NCBI RefSeq assembly: GCF_010183535.1 | Contig: NC_071330.1 | Coordinates: 6,429,717 to 6,493,716 of the forward strand | Direction: 5' to 3' | Origin: Caenorhabditis remanei | Lineage: Eukaryota > Nematoda > Chromadorea > Rhabditida > Rhabditidae | Length of the DNA stretch: 64,000 nucleotides | Shown here: positions 34,171 through 45,013 of the stretch, piece after piece | Layout: every line of letters starts with the position of its first letter | How positions within the stretch are numbered: position 1 is the first letter of the stretch | Program-made: the position numbers and the translations under genes | The notes under the pieces: generated by a model | What the model was told of the DNA's origin: nothing | The model's input: the letters and a program-made list of their open reading frames with translations, nothing else | The model's database searches: none

Positions 34171-37100
34171 TTATAGTTTGCTAGTCATTGGCTTCAAATA
34201 TTTCTCAACATGAGGAAGATTCTTCTGGTTGAGTGGACTCATTTGAGCCCATTTGTACAGATTCTCATACACGTGTCCGTCACGGCGACCAAGAACCTGG
34301 AAAGAGATATGGATTGGAAATGGGATTATAGAAAATTACACATGTATTTCCGTTTTAATTAAATCTAGATTGAAAGTTCCAAAATTTTAAATAAGAACTT
34401 CGAACTAACTTCATACAAGACTGCCCTATTCTTGGGTAAAACTCGAAAATTTCGACCTTTATGTAGCATTTCAGAAAACATAACTCTAGTCTATTTGTAT
34501 CCTAAATACTCCACTATTCCATTTACAACTTTCGATATTCAAGTTCCCTCTCAGATTTTGCATAAACCCTTAATATTACTCCCACGAAAAGCGCGCAATC
34601 TTTACTAATAATATTCAACAGATTCCGTCTGTGTATTTGTTTGTCGCCTGCCATAACTCCCTTCGTAGTGGGCCGATTTTTTTGAGACCTGGATGTATAG
34701 ATTGGAAATTTGACTTAGTTGATGCCCGAACTTTTCTTTTTTCAAAAATATCAAATTTGACGTCTCCTGGAGACGATGAGGTTTTTAGTGCTAAATTTCG
34801 TTGCTGGGAGTGTGTCCCGACAGGGTGGTAGAAAGCTCAAAATATCAACCTAACACTACTGACTCGATGTTTCTTGACTGCACTCTCGACAGGCGCCGGC
34901 CGCGCGTGTGTGGTGTAGTGGTCTACACAGATGACTCTTACGCATGGGGTGGCGAGTTCGTTCCCGTCAAATTGGAAATTTTTTTGTTGCTTTTTTGTTA
35001 TGGGAAAGTAATTCATTGAGGAGCTTTTGGATTTAAATGGAGGGAAAAACAGTGACTATGATTAAAAAAATTGTCAATAAGTCTGCTCCGCATCTTGCAT
35101 TTGAGAGAAAATTGAATGAAAATTTGGTCAAGAGCCCGAAAACTCCCGTTGGCTACGGGTCAAAAGACTACCGTAATCTTAAAATTCATATTTCATCATG
35201 AACGTGCCAGACCGATAGCATTCGGTATTTTCGGATTCGAAAGTTCGAATTTAAATTTTTGAAAAAGGAAGACGGGAGAAGGAAGTCAGTCGAAAATTCC
35301 AAAATTTTTGTAAACTTTTTTGAAAGACGGAAGTGGCAAAAAATTTCAGTGGAAGACTGAAGCGGGAAGTCGGAAATAAATTTTCTAAAAAGGGAAGTCG
35401 GAAGAAGGAGGAAGAAAGTGAAATTTTCAAAAGGGAAGTCGGAAGAGAGAAGAAGGAAGTGAAAAAAAGCTCGGAAGAAGAAAGAAGGAAGTCGGAGGAA
35501 GGAATCCCGCACAGCTCTGACGTTCACATACATAATGGGAATTAAAAGAACCGGGAGACCATGTTTTCTGATAGCGAGGCCTAGAATAAATGGAAGACCA
35601 CTACTTAAGAAGCTGATATGTGAATAAAGACCCGTCGTAGCTCGGTTTCTACAAAAAATAATGAATTCTTGGATGATAATTTGTTAAAACACCGTCTTAG
35701 TCTGCCATATTCCGAGAAGGGAGGCGGCGTTGCCGCCGATCAGTCAAAGAGTAAAAACTAATTTCGGTATGATCACTCGCCTTTTGGGAAGGGAAGAAAG
35801 AAGAGTTATCAAGTTCACGTTCTTCTGTGAGATTGTTTTGAAATAAGGAAAACATAGGAAGAAAGTTCAAATTGGTAAATTCAAAAACAGCTCATTCTAA
35901 ATTCCATATTCTATCAGGATAGAAAAAGTCATTGAAAAAGTTTGTAGAATTTGAGTCTGAAAAGGAGAGATTTTACAATTGTGCTTATCGGAACGAACTG
36001 CTCGGCTAAGAAGCGCCGCAGGCGCTGTAAAACTGAGAAGGGTGGTGTAGGGAAGGAGGTTTAGTCGCCGTTAGGCGACGTAAACCGACTGGTTTCTAAA
36101 TATCAAAAATTCCACACAATCCGTCTTTTGGTTTTCCCACGTCAACGAGAGTATTAGGATCAGAAAAGGATTAAAATATCCCCATGTAGCCCCATTCTAA
36201 TTCAAATTCCTAGTATACCATTTCTCCGAATAACTTTTGAGACTTACAGAGCGAAGTTCTCGATCACAAATATCGAAAGAGTCGACGATTGAAACCGCAT
36301 TCGGGCGGATCTTTCTCATGCAGTCATAGATTTGGTGTCTGATAGTCTGGACTTCAATTTCAGACAGATATCCGTTAGCTGTCAAATCAGAAGACATTTC
36401 AATGAGTTCATATGAAAGATAGAGTTCCGCCAGAGTGTTCAATACATCATGCACCGCTTCATTTTGAATTTCCTGCACTTTCTTCACGAATCCTCTTGCC
36501 ATAAACAACTTTGTGTGTGCTCGAGCAGCCTAAAATATTGAAACATCACGGGTTGTTTCTCACGAAAAGAAGTATTTCGGGGGAAGAGTGAAGTACAAAC
36601 CTTGGTCCAGTCGACCGAATGATTTGCGAAGGCGTAATCTCTCTCGATTCCATGTTTCTCTTCTTCAATCATTTGATGATAGGCGTGCATAACACGATGA
36701 CGAGCGATATGTTCGAAATGGTTGAGGAGCTTTCCAAACTTATCTGAAAACAGCATTGAAAATACAGATTGAATGGGGGGATATATCTACCTCCATTTTC
36801 AATCGGATCCGATACAGCAAGATATGCAACTAGGGGTGCCATTTCTGCTCCTGCCTCTGCCTTCGCGGCGGCTTTCATTAGATACTTGGACAGCTGCAGA
36901 AGCATTACCATATTCTCTCCTTCGTATGTACATGCACCGACAGAGCAAGCTGCAAACGTTTTTAATTGTACCTTTATGAGATGGACAGGTGGAGAGAGTT
37001 CTCGTGGATTGAGAGGAAGAAATTGGAGAAGAGATAATCCTAAGCATTTCGGGTCTATTCTAGGTATTTCGAATCAGAAGCGCGGAAAGTGATTTACTAT

Positions 37101-39421
37101 TTTTGCTATTTGAGTCTCGACAGCCTGGATTTAAAAAGAGAACTTACTGTAAAGAGTTGGCAAATAACTGGCATCAGAATATCCGTGACCTCCACATGCT
37201 TGTCTTGCTTGATCAATTGATTGAGATGATTGATGTGTGACAACTGCCTTGAGTCCACAAGACAGTGCATGAAGATCAGCCAACACATCCGAATTTCCAT
37301 GAGACAACTCCTTGATACAACTTTCAGTCATTTGACGGACTGTAGCAGCAGCCGTCACAAATGCAAAACAGCGAGCAAGTCCTGGGAAGAGACGATATTG
37401 TTGAGTCTGATAGTCGAGAATCTGGACTTCTTGAGTTCCTGGTTTGATTTCTCCTTGTCTACGAACAGCTGAATATCTGATTGAAATAGCCATGGCCATA
37501 GCAAGATAATATGATTGATGAGTCAACATTTCAGATCTCATGTACAACATTGTGGTGTATCCAACTTTTGGATGAGATGGAGCAGTATATACACCTTCTT
37601 TTGATACTTTACTGTGCTTCATGAGCATGTTACGACGTGGGATACGGTAGTTGTCGAAAGCCAAAAACCCATTATCCACACAGTTCACTCCCATTTTTGT
37701 TCCGATATCTCCAACTCGGACTCCTGACATTTGGGAATATGAATTACGATCTCGGATTGGGACAAAGAATGGATGAAGTCCGTAATTCTTGGAATCAATT
37801 ATCAAATTGGCAACGAGAATAACATGGGTACAACTTGTTCCGAGACCTCCTGGCCACCTAAAATAAATAATTTTTGGAATTTCTGATTATATTGAGTACC
37901 ATTTCGTAGCAGTGGTTGTTGGGGTGTGGATAATGAATTCTTCCATTGATTTGTCATAAGTCGCAGTTGTCTCGATTGCGCTCAGATTGGTTCCTGTAAT
38001 ACGATTAATTTCAGAGAGAGTTGAAAGCTATTTTAAGAACAGACTGAGTCAGCGGAAATGGGTAATTGATCATTAGAACAATTTTTCATTCTGTTAATCT
38101 AGTTCAGAATACTGAAAATGTTAGTTTTCGTACATTTCAAAACAAAATTTTGCTGATAAAGTTTAACAGTGAAATGATTTCTCATTGAAATACATCAACA
38201 TACGAGTTGACTATGTTTAATTCTAGTGATTCAAACTAAGTCTCCAGAATCTCCAACTTCGAACTATTTGTTTATTTGTATTCTGGTCTCTCAATTCTCC
38301 TACACTTTTTCCCCTCGTTTCCAGTCTCTTATCATCTGTTTATCATCAATCACCCACATTCTACCCATATTTCACGTGTTACAGATTATTTGTGATGCAT
38401 CAATTCTTACTGATAAAAAAGTTGCAACATCCACGGGGACCCCCGCCCGAGTTGTCTCTCTTATCAGAAGGTGTTCTGCAGAAATATCGAAAAAAAAAAG
38501 AAAATCGTAGTGTGCTCTAGAAGAGATTAGTTCTTTTTCCGGAACACTTACCGTGTCCGAGTTCCGTTTGAGCATAAGTTCCAATTATTTTTCCTTGAAG
38601 AGCATCCATCAACCACCACTCCTGAAAAAGTATAAAATGAGGATGTTATCGGAAGAGAAACATACAGTCTGTTCATCATCAGCTTGATTTTGAATTGTTG
38701 GAACAAACATCAAGTTATGAAGAGCCAATGGAAATCCTTCGATTCCCATAACATCTCGAATGATGGCCAACATGTCCAGATTGTTGCTGAAATCAGCGAA
38801 TTCGCTGACGTTTTCCATCAAGTTTTTCAGCTGAAATTTAGAGACTTGTCATGGAAATAGAGAATGCACTTTTCGATGATAATCTGATCGAAATTATAGT
38901 TTCTGTAGATTAATAAGTATTTTCAGAGGAAATCGTGGGTTGACTAGAGGATAGTTTCAGGTTTCGAAATTTATAAATGTGATCAACTCAATTTTACTAT
39001 TTCAAAACATGACTTCTTGGGAAGTTAACAATCCAAACCACGACTTTCGTTTTTTGATATTTGCAAAAGATGTGGAAAGTGAGTCTGTTCTGAAAGGAGT
39101 TCCACCCAAAAACCTCATTTACTTCTAAGAAACCAACCTTTCTGCTGACATCTTCCATTCTCTCAGCTCTAGTTCTATGAGCAGCTGGCAGTGCATCAAA
39201 CAAGTGACCTCTTTTAGTGAGTTCATCTCGGATCTCACGAACTCTTTTCAACGCGTCCTCTCCTCCATGAAACACAGCTCCCAGAGCATCCGTGTCAAAC
39301 GTTCTGAAAATCTCATATTCAGACACTTAACAAATTATCAACGTTAATAAACTCACGCTTTGAATCTCTCGTCAGTCAAATCTTGATTGTCTCCATCTTG
39401 AATATATTTGTTCAACGGCAT
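34171..39421 (-). CDS. acox-1.5: Peroxisomal acyl-CoA oxidase (659 aa, C-terminal SKL)
   Basis: Catalyses the first, FAD-dependent step of peroxisomal beta-oxidation, making a trans-2-enoyl-CoA and H2O2. In nematodes these enzymes shorten ascaroside side chains. Ten exons: 39421-39357, 39303-39138, 38830-38666, 38621-38552, 37993-37900, 37857-37148, 36949-36791, 36743-36601, 36529-36248, 34296-34171. Family landmarks are GTYAQTELGHGTNLSAIETT, ATKWWPGGLG, QACGGHGYSDASYLP, YEGENMVMLLQ and the terminal LGRRDGHVYENLYKWAQ. The last residues SKL are a type-1 peroxisomal targeting signal. Length matches the family (about 660). The start follows a CTTGCAG acceptor. The last intron is 1.95 kb, unusually long. 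I believe this is locus C48B4.1; the symbol is from memory and less certain than the function. Confidence 0.93.
34901..34970 (+). repeat. tRNA-like (SINE-type) sequence in the last acox intron
   Basis: TGGTGTAGTGGTC at 34911-34923 fits the RNA polymerase III A box (TGGCNNAGTGG), and GAGTTCGTTCCCG at 34954-34966 approximates a B box (GGTTCGANTCC), at tRNA-like spacing. No complete cloverleaf can be drawn, since acceptor and anticodon stems are poor. It is better read as a tRNA-derived repeat than a functional tRNA. Confidence 0.45.
35230..35510. repeat. Purine-strand repeats of GGGAAGTCGGAAG type
   Basis: Many imperfect copies of GGAAGTCGGAAG / GAAGAAGGAAG, all purines on the + strand, in the last intron of the acyl-CoA oxidase gene. 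The open frames over it are low complexity. Confidence 0.6.
35723..36079. repeat. Three short GC-rich perfect hairpins in the acox last intron
   Basis: GGCGGCGTTGCCGCC (35723-35737), AGCGCCGCAGGCGCT (36012-36026) and GTCGCCGTTAGGCGAC (36064-36079). Each has a 6-bp stem and a 3-4 base loop. They stand out in AT-rich surroundings and share the G/C-C-C-G-loop pattern, suggesting parts of one repeat element. Confidence 0.55.
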
Positions 39422-40239
39422 GTCTTCTTGCAGAATAAAAGAAACCCGATTAGTCGTGTTTCAGGTTGTACAAGGTGAAAGTGAGCGATAAATCATGCTC
39501 TTTTTATCAGTATTTATAGGGCACACAGTTGACGGAAAAAGCAGTTTGGAGGGAGAGGAAAACCCGGAGATGAACAGAATGGGAAACGATGACGTAGTTC
39601 TTTTTGAGAAAAAGAGAAAACGAAGAAAACAGTAGAAGGTTAGGAAGAGGAAAGGGCAAAGTATAGAGAGAGAGAGGAAATGTAATTGAGTTGGGGACAG
39701 TTTACTCTTTTCTTAAAAAAGAGGCTACATTGAATTTTCGTATTCTTTAGAAAAAGTGATTAAAAATCAGGTCAGGTAATTCTAGATCTACGTTATAGTC
39801 ATGCTGAAATTAGTTTTGTGCCAGAAAAATGAAAGAGGAGACAACAAGTTTCCAGGCGATGCAGCCTTTTCAAAATAGGAGATTTATACCTTTATTATGA
39901 CCAAAGAAAATAAATTTCCAATTTGTGAGTGATTACGAGCCAACTGAGTGATAGAGTTAGTCATAACTGCTACTCTGACATCTAAATAACATATTTTCTA
40001 TCTTGTTTCTCAGAATTTTGTTCATTGTAACAAGGATTCCAAACCGATGAGTGAATTTATCATAGTCAATTGATACTGTATCGAGTCTTGGTTATCTGGC
40101 TCACAGTTAGAAAATGAAAAAAAAATCGAACATACATTTGATATGTAATCCCAGCTCAGAAATCGAAATGTTGTTTTTGAGGTTCTCAAAGAAATTCTAA
40201 CAATGTGTATCAAAGTGAATTCTGATTTTCATAGAATAC

Positions 40240-40245
40240 TTTATT
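40240..40245 (-). terminator. AATAAA poly(A) signal of rom-2
   Basis: TTTATT on the + strand starts 7 bp beyond the rom-2 stop codon, giving a very short 3' UTR. Confidence 0.55.
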
Positions 40246-40251
40246 CAAACA

Positions 40252-42508
40252 TTAATGAAGTAAACTGGGTGCAACAGTAAGAGCAATACAAATGGCGATA
40301 TAAAATCCAGAAAGAACAAGAGACACCCAAAATGAAACAGTATAAAAACGGGATGGTTTTGAACCACGGAACAGGATAAAAGTAAACAAAATTCCGGCGA
40401 CAAGTCCTCCGATATGCCCGTACATTGATACCTGAAAAAGAGTTCTGAATTGATGATTCATAATACTCATTCCACTTTCAGATTTGTGTTTAAACGTGTC
40501 ACACTGTGAGAGTTTAACTTGCAGATTTCTATCAAAACGTGTTAGAGAATCAAGTACGTGCTGTAGTGTAGTTCCTTGAAAAGAAGCATTCCGGATTTAA
40601 AGCCGGAGAGAAAGTAATGTTTTCCGGAAAAGAAAGGAGTTTCTTCTCTTGTAAATTTATCGTTCTCTTGTTGCTATCATTTTAAATCAAAAGTACGAAA
40701 TGTAACGGAAACTGTCTTAAAATATAATGATAAGTGTTTGACTTATGAGTTTGCATCTCGAACGTTTTGTTTATTCATAGAAAAAAGAGGAGAGTGTTTG
40801 GAAATTAAGTTGGGACTTGAGAACAATGTTCAGTATTCTGTGAATAACCAAACATCCAGAATTTCAACAAAAAAAGTTCAATGATCAAAGAGTTTGTGAA
40901 CTCTTCAACTCACTTTATCAATTCTCGGAGCAAAGAATCTTTGGTAAACGGCCAGTGCGTAGTCGAGAGCAGCGAAAACAATCAAAAAAGGTAGTCGGAT
41001 TGTCGCGTTCTCCATTTCTTTGAAATTTGTGACAATCGTTGTCAAATGGGATCCAATGATTGCAAATGATCCAGCTGCTCCTCCGCATAGGAATACTGTA
41101 GGGTCAAGAGCCAACGATAAAAGGGATCCTGAAAAGTATATTCTTGTTTTCACCATTAAAGATATTCATAAACTACCAAAAAGTGCACCCATCAAATAGA
41201 GAATATAAATTCTCCATGTGTGAACTAATTCCAGTGGAACTCCAACTGCTAATTGAATGATAATGTTGAAAATCACATGAAAAATGCTGAAAACTTTGAA
41301 CTTATTTTGGGAAAAGTAATAATTTTAAAAAAGAAGGAAATAACAAACTAACCCAACATTGATAAGACAATAGGTCACAAGTCTCCAAAGTTCGGATAGA
41401 TGGAATTGAGAAACGATGAGTGGAGACATCGTTGGAATCGGGCCAGATAGCCAGACTCCTTCAGATGAGTCAATGACATAGTATAGATAGAAAGCAAGTT
41501 GAACAATTGAAAGAAATATTAAAAAGAGTGGAGGAGGGACACATTTGTAACGTTGAAGTTCACTGAATACGTGGATTCTCTGATTTCTTGGAGTTACTGT
41601 GAGAGCTGCTTTGAACAGATATTCACGCAGACGATAGCCTTTGCATTTACTCATCTGAAATCGACATGATTTCAGTTATACGCCACAAAAATTGTATAAA
41701 CAAAAGTAACGCCAAAAAAAGATTGAAAAAACACGAAGAAGCAACCTACCAAATAACAGAAATCTGCAAAATCCACAGGTTTTCCTTCTCTCATTTCCAA
41801 ATACAATGACATCTTTTGTAGTTCATAATGATCGAAACCAAAGGAATAAGTACTGTCTCGAATGGTTTTTTGCATTTCTTCACATTGAATTAGGCCATCA
41901 TGGTCTGTATCAAACTGGAAAAAGACAGAAGTGAAATTATATGAAAAGTTTCTCTAAAAATCGCTTACCGCTCTGAAAATCCTGATCCACGAGGATGCTT
42001 CGATATCATTTACAGGAGCTGCTTCTCTCCATTTATCATCCATTTTCAGACTTCCAACTCTTATAATGTGAATATATCGTTGCTCTTCTTCTATTTGTTT
42101 CTGATGATGTGGATTCTGTGACGAATTCTGAAACAACATGATGAATCAAAAATCATCATCTCGATATATGAGACACCGCCCGAATCCACGTTGGATAATA
42201 ATATTACAATTGGATTAAAAACAGGTACTCGAGTGCAATTGAGACTCGATGACAAAAAGTGCGTCTAGAAAAAAAGAGGTTTGGAAACAGAAATGGATGA
42301 AATCGATTCATCGCATAATTGGAGATTTGAGACCAATGCTGGCAACGGGATTAACCGACAAAACACTCCGATCGGATGGTTGGTTTACGAATTGAAAAGA
42401 ATCGAAAAACGAAATAGTAGTAATATACATATTTGATGACCGAAAAAGGAAAAAGAAAACGAAAAGAAGGGGACACTCCTGGCAACCAAGTTGAAACACG
42501 CTTACCAT
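40252..42508 (-). CDS. rom-2: ROM-2, EF-hand rhomboid-like membrane protein lacking the catalytic serine (377 aa)
   Basis: Seven exons: 42508-42506 (only the ATG), 42127-41969, 41914-41750, 41654-41353, 41286-41177, 41128-40914, 40431-40252. The N-terminal cytosolic part has a calcium-loop-like DTDHDGLIQCEE (an EF-hand match). Rhomboid hallmarks follow: LSELWRLVTYCLIN, HVIFNIIIQLAVGVPLELVH and the last-helix histidine in VSMYGHIGGLVAG. The active-site block reads GGAAGSFAII where active rhomboids have GGSGGVYAL, so the nucleophilic serine is alanine. I predict a pseudoprotease, perhaps iRhom-like in trafficking of membrane proteins. An alternative start MLFQNSSQ at 42139, inside the first intron as modelled, is possible. 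Its poly(A) signal (-) is at 40240-40245. Confidence 0.9.
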
Positions 42509-43823
42509 TGAAACGAAAGAATTGAATTCAGACGATAAGAAGAAGAAAAAGAGAATAGAATACTCTTAAGAAGGAACACCCTTTTTTGTTTTGATTTGAA
42601 ATGGAATGGGTGGAAAAAGGGAAAAGAGAAAGTATTTGAAGGTTGGTTTAATACAAAAACAATTGAAAATAGATTATGAAAGAGTTGGAATTTGAAGAGC
42701 AAAGTAGGTTTTAAATTGAAAAAGTGACTGGGAAAATAAGAATTCAGTTTCAAAACCTGCAAAACAAAAACATTGGAATTTGAATAATTGTTTCCTTCCC
42801 GGTTCAAAATTTTTGAAACACTACATTTCTTTTATAGCGAGTTTTTTTGATACTTTTAAATACAGTACCGGCCAAAATCGTTCATATTTTGCATTTTTCA
42901 GTTGAAAATGCCCAACTTGGAGAGTGTGTCATGGTAAAACTTACTGTCCCACAAAGTAAAGTTTTTATGGATTAAATATATCAAAAGTAGAGCTCCGTTT
43001 TTGTTGTCATTTTTTCACTTCTTAAATAGCTATAGCAATTTTAAGCTGGACGGCTCGAAAATCGCACTATTTTGCACTGAAATTGGACGATTTGATGGAG
43101 AATATACTTTTTCGTGATGTAACTTGCTAGGAAGTACCAGTACAAAAAAGTTGTCAACTAAAAAAATGAAGCTCTATGTACTCTTGGTCTGTTTGATCCG
43201 TTTTTTTTAAAATTAACTTTATTTCTAAAAAAAACTATATTTCTCTGAACTGTACTAAATGACTGTGAGACAGCATAAAGTGTGAGGAAAAGGATAGACT
43301 CAAACTCAAGAATATTCTAGATCCGTTGGGAAGAGTCTCCAAGAAATTTGCCTCAGCTCTAAACTCTCTATGCTTTTGTAAACACCTGAAATACCAATAG
43401 GTTCAATATATTTAATTAGAAGCATCTCACATGTTAGTTATAAGAATTAGCAACCACCTAACAGTGTTTCATTTAAATTGAAAATATGTCATGTTGAGAA
43501 AGGAAACTTTGACTAAACTAAATCTTTGATTCTCTGGATGAGTCCTCTCAATACTGTTTCCACAAACTTTTCTTGTGAAATGAAGATTCACTATATGTTA
43601 TCTCACAAAAACATCTAATCGATGTGATAAATCTGATAAAATATCTGATAATAGATGATAACATCTGTTTACTGATGATTATCAAAGATGTTTATCAGCC
43701 GCAGATTCCCATATATACCCTGGAATTTGCTAAGTTTTCAGTTAATTTCACAATTGGATAATTTCAAGGTGAGTCTGCTCATCTCTCTCTCTCTCTCTTC
43801 TAACTCTTCCTCTCAAAATTCAG
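42509..43823. other. Divergent region between rom-2 and the PTP-like gene
   Basis: Holds the rom-2 promoter. From about 42865 it contains a repeat-like block starting ACAGTACCGGCCAAAATCG and running to ~43220, a type I recall as dispersed in C. elegans; the identification is weak. Just upstream of the PTP-like gene an exon-like segment (43688-43768, ending in a GTGAGT donor) splices in phase to the ATG at 43824. It would add 27 residues if translated from its own ATG. A TTTTCAG acceptor at 43735-43741 more likely marks trans-splicing inside it. Confidence 0.45.
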
Positions 43824-45013
43824 ATGAACAAGTCGATGAGATCGAAGAGAAAGAAGAAGCCAACGGCCATGAAAAGTGGTGGTGAACGAAGCGAACGTAA
43901 ACCAAGTAAACAAACAGCAAAGAAACCATCAACTCCAGCAGCAAGTGAAAGGGCACCAAAAAGCAAACCGAAGAGTAATGGAATCACTTGTAGAGAACAA
44001 CAGGAACCAAGTAAAAATGAGAAGAAGACGAGTAAAGGAGGATCAAAAGAGATGTGGACTGGAGAGGAGACGGCCAAGAAAATGGTTGCTAGCGGATTCT
44101 TCAGTAAGAAATTTTTAAGGGATTGAAAATGAGACTAATGAATTAATTTTCAGACAACAATACCATCAGCGGAACATTTAAAGATCTGCCCACATTGAAA
44201 CCACCTCTTGATTCCTGCCCGTGTTTCAAAAACAATCTTCAAAAAGTGAGAGCTCCGGACTGTCCGATCCCAGATGATAAGCTGATTAAGCTCACTCATG
44301 CACCTGACAATTTCATATGTGCTTCGAAAGTGACTGTCCCAGAATACAATCGAACAGTAATTCTAACACAAGTGCCTGATGTATCGAACGCTCAGAATAT
44401 TGAAGACTTTTGGAGAATGATCTTCCAGGAAAACGTGGCTTCTGTCGTGATTGCGGTGATGCCTCTGGAGTCATCTGTCACTCTGCAGCAAATATTTCCA
44501 TTGTTAAACGGAACATATTCCAATCATGGAAAGATGTTTCTGAATAACAAGAAAGTGGAATCTGCTGTCGCAGTGACGTCATACACGTTGGAGATCCTTC
44601 CAGATGGTTGCTCTAATTCCCTTTTCACTACAGTATACCATCTTCACAACTGGAGACAAAAAAGAGGATTGGAGCAAGTTGGAGACTTGGTTAACACTCT
44701 GGAGAAGGTGTTAAAAACTAATGAGGTAACATTCAATGTTAATTTAGGGCTGCCCGACATACTTTTTTTTCAGAACACGGTATTCATGAGTATGAATGGA
44801 ACTGGCCGAGCTGGAACAATGCTTGCTCTTTTCACTGCAATGGCTCAAGTTCAGAAAGGAAAAGAAGTTAATCCAAAGGAAACGATGGAGAAGTTGAGAG
44901 CTGAGAGATGCGGAGTTGTGGACAATGCAGAACAATATGGAACTGTGCACAAGGCAATGGCTGTTTGGTTCAAGAACAAATCGAATAGTGAGGAGATTCA
45001 GAAGATTGCCTGA
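43824..45013 (+). CDS. Protein-tyrosine-phosphatase-like pseudoenzyme (363 aa)
   Basis: Exons 43824-44103, 44154-44725, 44774-45013. The last intron is 48 bp, in frame and without a stop, so it could be read through. The first ~95 residues are very basic (KRKKKPTAMKSGGERSERK, then KPSKQTAKKP). A classical PTP fold follows: DDKLIKLTHAPDNFICASKV, NIEDFWRMIFQENVASVVIAV and a C-terminal helix bundle. The P-loop reads FMSMNGTGRAGT where active PTPs have VHCSAGVGRTGT, so the cysteine is serine. The WPD loop position reads NWRQKRGL, without the acid aspartate. It should bind but not hydrolyse phosphotyrosine, if it binds at all. This belongs to the large nematode set of PTP-like genes. Confidence 0.85.

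Noticed and set aside
34907..34966. Functional tRNA gene
   Set aside because: A-box and B-box-like words are present, but acceptor and anticodon stems do not pair and no terminator run follows closely; better read as a tRNA-derived repeat.
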